Shown here: positions 57,291-64,000 of the stretch, piece by piece
Layout of the letters: each line of letters opens with the position of its first letter
How positions within the stretch are numbered: position 1 is the first letter of the stretch
DNA from: Turnera subulata
Taxonomy: Eukaryota; Streptophyta; Magnoliopsida; Malpighiales; Passifloraceae
Direction of reading: 5' to 3'
NCBI GenBank assembly: GCA_028386065.3
Contig: JAKUCV010003604.1
Span: 31,202 to 95,201 of the forward strand
DNA: 64,000 bases
The notes under the pieces: generated by a model
The model's database searches: none
What the model saw: the letters and a program-made list of their open reading frames with translations, nothing else
What the model was told of the DNA's origin: nothing
Program-made: the position numbers and the translations under genes

Positions 57291-60200
57291 AAAAATTATT
57301 ATTAGGGGAGTGGGGGTTGCTGTGAGTGTGGGCAGGACCTCACACCCGACCCATGAGCTCGCAGAGGCCCTCCTGCTAAGAGTGGACCTAGGCTGAGTCC
57401 ACAAAATTTTTGTAACATGTATATATTTTCTAATTTATATTAACAGGTCTTACAAAAATTTTACAGATCCCCGAGAAGGAATAAAATGCGAAATAAACTT
57501 GGAGATGCTTGCAAAAAATAGGTCCAGAAAGCAGGACCTACAAAGTCATCTACAATTAAATTGTATAACAGGTTCAAATAAAATTTCGATACAGCCTTCT
57601 AACATAATAAAGAGGAATAGATATTGTGGTCAAAACTGAGATCAAGAAGCCCACGCACGATGACCAGAGTTGCCCGGTCTTCCAAGAAAAAAGTATATAT
57701 ATATATATATATAATAAAAATTATGCAGGTTCTCATGAATCTTTTAAGTAGGTTTGCAACAAAAAATAAAACAGGTTCTCGATTTGGATAAAAAGGGGAG
57801 AGGAGAGCAGGTGCTCGTGAAGCTTTTGTTGCGTTTTGCTAGCATCTAAAAAAGAATAGTTCCTGTCGAATTAACAACAATATTTCACCAACAATCCAAC
57901 AGCAGGTCCTACAGAATTAACAGGCCCTGCAGAAGGATAACCAGGACCAAATCAATCTAACAACAGGAAGTATTGAATTAACAGGACCTGCAAATAATGG
58001 ACATAACTTAATCCCATCCGAGATCCACAATTCAGGTTCTTTTAATGTTTATATTGTACACGCATGATAAGATAATACTACATATTAATTTGTTACTTTA
58101 TAACGATTGGCACTATTGTGTTCATCCATCTCACATGCAACTTTTGGATTTGTATGATTATTTAATTCTATCACCGAAATGCGGAAAATATTTATATGAT
58201 TCCTTACTTATATTTTATGTTGTGCACATAACATAAAAGATAAAGCATGATCATGATATACGAACCTAATTTATATTGTTACGGTGCTTGATTATTTTGT
58301 GATTTATTTAGCAATAATACCTCGCATAATTGTTATGCAAAAATAAAAGAAATTAAATATTGATGAGGATGCCTTTTGATGTAATTTTATTTCGGGCATG
58401 GAAATACTGTCACGAGATACCTCCCCAGATGAGAAACATAAGTCATTAGGTTCAGGAAAAATTTTCAAAGGTCTAAAAGGAAGGGCGGAGGTTCGAAACA
58501 AATCCGCTCGTCCCGAAGACATTTTCATTGTTGAAATGTCAAATTGAAGCAGATCCTGTAGAGCCGGCTCAGATTCGAAGAGGATCCTGAGCAGACACCA
58601 ATGGATACTCAAAGTGGGAACTAAAAAATTCTCAAAAAAGTAACCTTTCGCCAAAATACATACTTCAAATGGCGAAACAGGGGCTAAAACTAAGAAACTT
58701 CAATAGAGATTCAGATACGCAGGTTCTCTCCAATAATACCATTAAAAATGAGGATAAGTCCTAAGGAGTTCAACAAAGACGAATCCTTGGAAGTACAGGA
58801 CTCGAATGGAGGTCCTGAAATTGGTCTTGGCCAGAGGTCTTAGAATAGGTGCATGTCAGATATCCAGGTCTTAGGGCAGGAGCCTCCTGAAGGAAATGGC
58901 TCATGGAAAACTTCTAAGGAAGTGGCGTGCATCTAACGAAGCATACGACAATGACATTTCAGGTTCCTGTAAATGGAGCAATAACTTCGAATGGATCCTG
59001 AGCCGTGATGAAAGACCAGAATAGGCCCTGAAGATCCTATGTGAACCTCATGACTCATCAATGACCCAATAGAAAGTCCAGGTCCTGCGGCAATAAGGTC
59101 AAATTTGTCAAACTTCAGGCCCATGAGCAACGTCACCTTCATGCCATCGTTAAGGTTCTAATGCCCGAGAAATGAACAGATCCTAAAGCTTTCGAGAAAG
59201 CAAAAACACTCAGAAACAGATGCTGCCAGGGTGATAGGTCCACAAAGAGGCTCCTACAAAGATGGAACAAAAGTAGAAGCTTGAACCCGAAACAGACACA
59301 ATATAGGTCCAAATGCCCTAGAAGGCAAAATGCTCAACAAAACTCTTGAAATAGGTACATAACAAGTGTCCAAGTAGCTGCATGAGGTTCAAAAGGAGAA
59401 GGCCCTCCTTCTAGCGCCATAAAGGTAAACAAACACAAATAGTTCCTCTAAAAGCAAGGCTCAAAGGAGAACTGCTATAAGGGTGAACAAATTCAAAGAG
59501 TTCCTATAGAAAATTCATACGCCCTAAGTGCTCGAAATAAATATAAGTAGTACTAGTGTACAACCCCAACAGATGCAAAACGATTATAGCGAAACATATT
59601 CGTATGGCTAAGTGCAAAACAGGTTCCAAGTTCCAGGTTTCAGATTCTGGATTCCAAGATGAACAAGTCCAAAGAACCTTTTAAAAAACATTGTTTATGC
59701 TCATATTAAACCTCAACAGTTGTTCATGAGGCTCGGGGAATATATAAGATGTCAAAGGACGTTCTATAGAAGATGCAATTATCAAAAAATGCTCCCGCAA
59801 TGATTGCACACGTCAAATTCGAGAAGCTTGAAAGCTCAAAAAATACTTCCTGAAGCCATAAGGGAAATTACTTAGGTCTAGAAAATCTAAAATAAAGAAA
59901 GCTGACAAACAGGAGGTTCGCGTAAAGATGCCTGAACCTCGAGGAGTTTCTGTGTTGCAACTTAAGCCCCATGAAACCATGAAAACCATAATAAACTATA
60001 GGTGAAGCTCTAAGGGAGATAGTTGGTGCCGATGAAGAATTCCTAGCAACTGCTAGAAGCTCAAAGAAGCCTCAAGAAACTTTAAGAAGTCAAATAACAG
60101 CGACTGGACATCTTATTAAAGATACTAAGATACCAGCCGCGGGGGCTAGATGTTCAAAGGAGTTATACAAATAAGTATATCCAAAAGAATTTCCTAAATG

Positions 60201-61307
60201 GGAGATAGGTATCACAATAAGAGCTTCTATAAAGGAAATAGATGCCAAGGACGCTTTTAAAACGAACAAATGATCAAGTCAACAACAGAAGGTGGAGGTT
60301 CGCACCAATTAACCCGGTTCAAAGAACAAAACCAATAAAGAAGCTCGTACAAAGGCACGAAATGATTTGGAGACCCTCACCAAGCCATGCGCCGAGGAAA
60401 AACGGAAAGTAGGTTTCAAAGTACACCTCAAAAGAAGCATAGGTAAAGTAATAAAATTTTAGGAGAGGAGAATCTTCATGAAAAATAAACCAGGTTCCTA
60501 TCGAAGGCGAAAGAAAATTTTCCTTTTGAAAAATAGGAAGCTTATGAGGAATCTGATACGACACAATGACAACAGTAACAGGTCCACTACGAGGTGAATA
60601 ATATACAGCCCTCACAGGAGGAATAGATTCAAAAAATAATCCTATATTGGAGCCGAAAATCAAAGGAGGCTCTTGCAAAAAGCAACCGAACCTCCACAAT
60701 GCCTTTATAAGGCTGTCAGGTACCTCGAACGGCTCAAGTAAATGCACCAACACCTAATGAAGCCATTGATAAGATGAGGAAGAAATGCAACAAGAAGCTC
60801 AAGCTGGGGGCTACTGCTTGAGACTCCAAAGAACTCAACAAACTCCAATAAAGACAAAGCATAAAACGCTAGATCCAGTCTCAAGCTTGCCTAGGAAATC
60901 AGGATCTCTCATAAACTCACCCGAGTGAGGAAGCTGCATTTAGTGCCAAAATATACAGGTTCTCTTCGAGAGCATGCTATGAAAGGCTCAATAACAAAGG
61001 AGAGCGGAAGGGTTAAAATCGAGGAAGAAACACTATGAAATGCATAAGTCTTCGTGGGTACCATAAATCGCAAGGCCCAAATGTAGCAAAAAATAGCGAA
61101 AAGGCCCACGAACGCTAAAGCATAAACTGGTGGTTTCAGACTCAAATGGAACCAGAAACTCTCTCGAGTAAACGAAGCTCATCAGCTTACTTAGAGGAGA
61201 AACTTACAACAAATCACAGGTGGACGATAAAGCCGCCGCAATCCAAATATAATGCAAAATTTCAGACGGATCCTACAACACAAATAGCCTTTTAAGGCAA
61301 TGGACCT

Positions 61308-61531
61308 CGCACCTAAAAATTATAATGAGCAAGGCCATGGTACCTTGTACCAATAAGAGCCCTGAAGCTCAAAGGCCCTCGTGCCCAAAAATTATAATGA
61401 GCAAGGCCATGGTACCTTGTACCAATAAGAGCCCCGAAGCTCAAAGGCCCTCGTGCCCAAAAATTATAAAGAGCAAGGCCGTGATACCTTGTACTAATAA
61501 GAGCCCTGAAGCTCAAAGGCCCTCGCGCCAA
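61308..61531. repeat. tandem repeat, three units of 72 bp
   Basis: ataatgagcaaggccatggt starts at 61322 and 61394, with a variant at 61466. The units are nearly identical, and decayed relatives (aaggcc, gcccaaaa) continue to about 61960. The frame stays open only because 72 is a multiple of three. Confidence 0.9.
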
Positions 61532-63421
61532 AAGCTACAACAAACAGGCCTGCTAAGGCGATATAAACCCGAAAGCACAAAAAGGCCAAAAGGTTCTTGA
61601 ATACCTAAATTCACATCCAGCCCGACCGGGGTATTAAGTACCTGTAAGAGTCACTAGGAGAAGCTCTGAGGCTTCTGAAGCCCAAATGGAGCCCCTAGGA
61701 AAGCTGAGAGGCCGCTGAGCCTAAATCTAGGCCAAAGGTACAGAAGTACCCACTGGTCAAAAAAGCTACGGGCTATTAAGCCCAAAAGCTAAAGGTATAC
61801 CTAAAACAATTAATAAGCTAGCTCAAAGGCTGTTTAGCCCCAAAATCAAGGCACATAATGCCCAAAATATTCAAAAGGGCTTAAGGACCATTGAGTCTAA
61901 AAGCTAAAGGCATATGCTGCCCAGAACCTTCGAAAAGCTCAAGGGTTGTTTATCCCGAAGCTAAGGCCCTCGAGCCCATGTCTTATACAGGAGCCGATGA
62001 TAGAAGCTCACAAAACCATAACGAAAGGAAGAGTCTCTAGTGCGCAGGAAGCAGAGGCTCACTGCAGCAATTCAATGCAGGACCTAGATATAGAGGCTAC
62101 AGGCAAAGGGAGCCCAACAAGTGTCACAATTACTTTAATAGAACCGCCTAAGCAAGGGGCTCGCCCAATTATAATGGGCAAAATAAGAGGTCCTGATCTC
62201 CAAACATAGGATCAAATCACAAAGCTTGCCAAACCGCAGCGAAAGAGGAAAGAGTCCTTGGGACCTGCAAATGCTACAAACCGGCCCGATACAGGAACCA
62301 AAAGCTTAACTACATAAAGGTACCAAAAGCCGAACCTACGAGAACAATACAGGGGGCTAGACTTAGATACCGCGAGGTCGCCTGAAGGAGCAGAAGATTC
62401 GGAAAAGAAAACAACGGTTACAGTCGAAAATCCCACCGATATCCTAGAAAGAGGTCACGTGAAGCTTAGGAATGAACAACTCCAAGTGGACCGGGAGCTG
62501 GAACCTCCCGCAGAACGTGAACCTACTGACAAGGTGCAGGTACTGGAGTTAGAAAAAACTAGAATAGGAACTGCAGGGTCTAAGGGCCCTTAAATTTTCC
62601 ATATCATTTGTCCAGGACAAAATACACCAAAGTCATAGGCATGCAAATAGAAGTTGGAGGCCCTCAAGCAGGCATACGGAAGGCAAGAAGAGCCAAACTC
62701 ACAAATTACAATGAGCCAGAGGTGCTAGGTTCACTATGACATCAAAGAAGGGCAAGACGAGCCAGGTTCTCAAACGACAAGCCCATGGCGGAGGTCCTCA
62801 GGTCAGCAAAAGAACCTGTAATGGATATAGGTACCCCAATTCAATCAGGATTATAGGTACCCTGATTAGTCAAATGACGAGCGAGGTTCGGAAACCAAAA
62901 TACATGAAGGACCGAACGAGGTTCCGAAGAATACAGGTTCGTCAAAAACCAAACGCAGGTTGAGGTTCTCAGGTTGGCTATGAAGCAAGGGATAGAGGTA
63001 CCTACTTCAATAAAAATTATAGGTGCCCTGAATCATCAAAAGTCAAGCATACATGAAAGGTGCACAGGTTCAATAAAAACAATAGATGCTCAAAGCAGGA
63101 TCCTCTCTACTAGGAAGGACCTCAGGAGCTAAGAGGTATTCCCATTCTCCGACGGGAGGCCGTCGAGGAACGATCACATTCTCCAACTGAGGCTCTGGAG
63201 GAACAGAAAACTGCATATTCAGGATCTCAATAAACTCCGATACGCATAAAAGGGGATACACACTGCACTCTTTTTTCCTTCATCAGGTTTTTATCCCACT
63301 GTGTTTTTCCTGATAAGGTTTTTAACGAGACAGCATTGCCAAAGTGTATGCTATTTATGCCGATGTCGCCAGGGTCCAAATGCCCATGTTTACAAGCAAG
63401 CCCGGCCATTTGGGAGGCTAT

Positions 63422-63666
63422 TGATATATTTACTCTACCTGCCGGTCCCACTACCGGGAGAGCCCGGGGCCGAAGACCGAGTCAAAGCCCAACTCAACCG
63501 AGAAGCCCGCCTTCGAGACTCCCGAACTATAAATACCCCTTAAGCCCGTTTATACCATATGGTGTAATCTAATATAGCTAGGCTCGGGCACTATTCACGC
63601 CCCCTTTTCTCTGTAAACCCCAAGAACATCAATAAAATACATACCCCCTATTTTTAGATTACATCA
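63422..63666 (+). repeat. 3' LTR (245 bp)
   Basis: Counterpart of 56161-56414. It is preceded by catttgggaggctat, the likely polypurine region, and by the caggttttt...cctgataaggttttt stretch (63283-63320) commonly seen near the 3' end of plant LTR elements. Confidence 0.9.
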
Positions 63667-63884
63667 AGTGTACCGTGCAGGCCACCCGGTCTTGCCTCGA
63701 GGAGACGAGGGACGACTTGCCTGTCGTGGAACAATTTGTCGGCGATGGACCGCCACAGACGGCAGACTTTGCGGCAGTTGAGAAGTTCCAGGAAGTCTAC
63801 TGCGACGGCCGCTCGTTTGATTATTTGTTCCAGTATTTCCACTGGGATGTCGGATATTGTAGGGCAACCACCTGTAGATGCCAT
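63667..63884 (-). pseudogene. F-box/beta-propeller gene, N-terminal part, disrupted
   Basis: Begins at ATG 63882-63884: MASTGGCPTISDIPVEILEQ, an F-box (residues about 9-52, ending LWRSIADKLFHDRQ). The frame runs through GGLHGT and then into the reverse strand of the 3' LTR, where it stops. The remainder of the gene is at 56160-55273; the frame is kept if the retrotransposon and one target copy are removed. Confidence 0.88.
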
Positions 63885-64000
63885 TATCTCTTCTTTTCTT
63901 TTCTTGTTATAAAAAACCCTAGGAGATATAATTTATAGGGAGTCGGTCGCCCATATCAAAAACCCTAGCGCAGATATGCCTTTCACAATGTTTCCTTGAT
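63885..64000. promoter_or_regulatory. 5' flank of the disrupted F-box gene
   Basis: Contains agaaaagaa-rich leader-like sequence on the minus strand. No promoter element assigned with confidence. Confidence 0.3.

Larger units (their letters stand above)
56161..63666 (+). mobile_element. LTR retrotransposon, 7.5 kb, without recognisable coding region
   Basis: Bounded by direct repeats starting TGATATATTTACTC and ending TTTTTAGATTACATCA. Flanking 5-bp repeats are attgt (56156-56160) and agtgt (63667-63671), one mismatch. A primer binding site follows the left LTR. The interior (56415-63421) contains many short ORFs but nothing like gag, protease, RT, RNase H or integrase on either strand, so the element is non-autonomous or decayed. 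It carries a GC-rich block with an A/G tract (56700-57290), a 72-bp tandem repeat and many scattered aggtcct/caggttc motifs. The primer site suggests the Tat/Ogre side of Ty3/gypsy (inferred). Confidence 0.9.

Noticed and set aside
60319..60753. 144-residue minus-strand ORF in the retrotransposon interior
   Set aside because: Hydrophobic random-looking translation without retroviral motifs.
1..64000. CRISPR array, operon or bacterial origin
   Set aside because: Spliced plant genes and plant transposons throughout; the short regular repeats are LTR minisatellites without spacers.

Overview
The window is nuclear DNA from a flowering plant, most likely a eudicot. It has intron-rich genes with GT-AG introns and plant-only families (OSB, DC1, KIB-type F-box, plant CTC1). 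More than a third of it is retrotransposon sequence. The species cannot be named from the sequence.

Layout. Positions 1-16115 are a nested retrotransposon block with no host gene. Its core is a short-bodied LTR element: LTRs of about 2.85 kb, a 2.6 kb interior, no gag or pol. It is arranged head to tail as partial interior / LTR / interior / truncated LTR. One related solo LTR (1576-4506) sits in the first interior, and a second (7195-9923, inverted) sits in the middle LTR. Each has a 5-bp target duplication, and the other copy of the array supplies an empty site for each. Each interior carries two ORFs antisense to the element: one resembles the start of a LINE endonuclease, the other is an unknown basic protein with a TATA-like box.

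Positions 16333-24357 hold a local segmental duplication around a DC1 zinc-finger gene (minus strand). The right copy flanks an intact F-box/beta-propeller gene; the left copy keeps only that gene's last codons. The right copy contains a 1.2 kb MULE-type element.

Positions 25530-53601 are the gene-rich part: an organellar ssDNA-binding OSB protein (minus), a MEKK-type MAPKKK (plus), the telomere protein CTC1 (plus), a small single-pass membrane protein (plus) and a thioredoxin-fold protein (minus). Two tRNA-derived SINEs with target duplications lie between genes.

From about 54280 to the end transposons dominate again: a LINE 3' fragment, then a second F-box/beta-propeller gene (minus) split by a 7.5 kb LTR retrotransposon (56161-63666) that has no recognisable coding region. 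The gene reads in frame across the target duplication but has two in-frame stops, so it is a pseudogene.

Nothing suggests the neighbouring genes act together. They are independent housekeeping, signalling, telomere and organelle-DNA functions. Exon boundaries were inferred by reading splice sites and checking frame.
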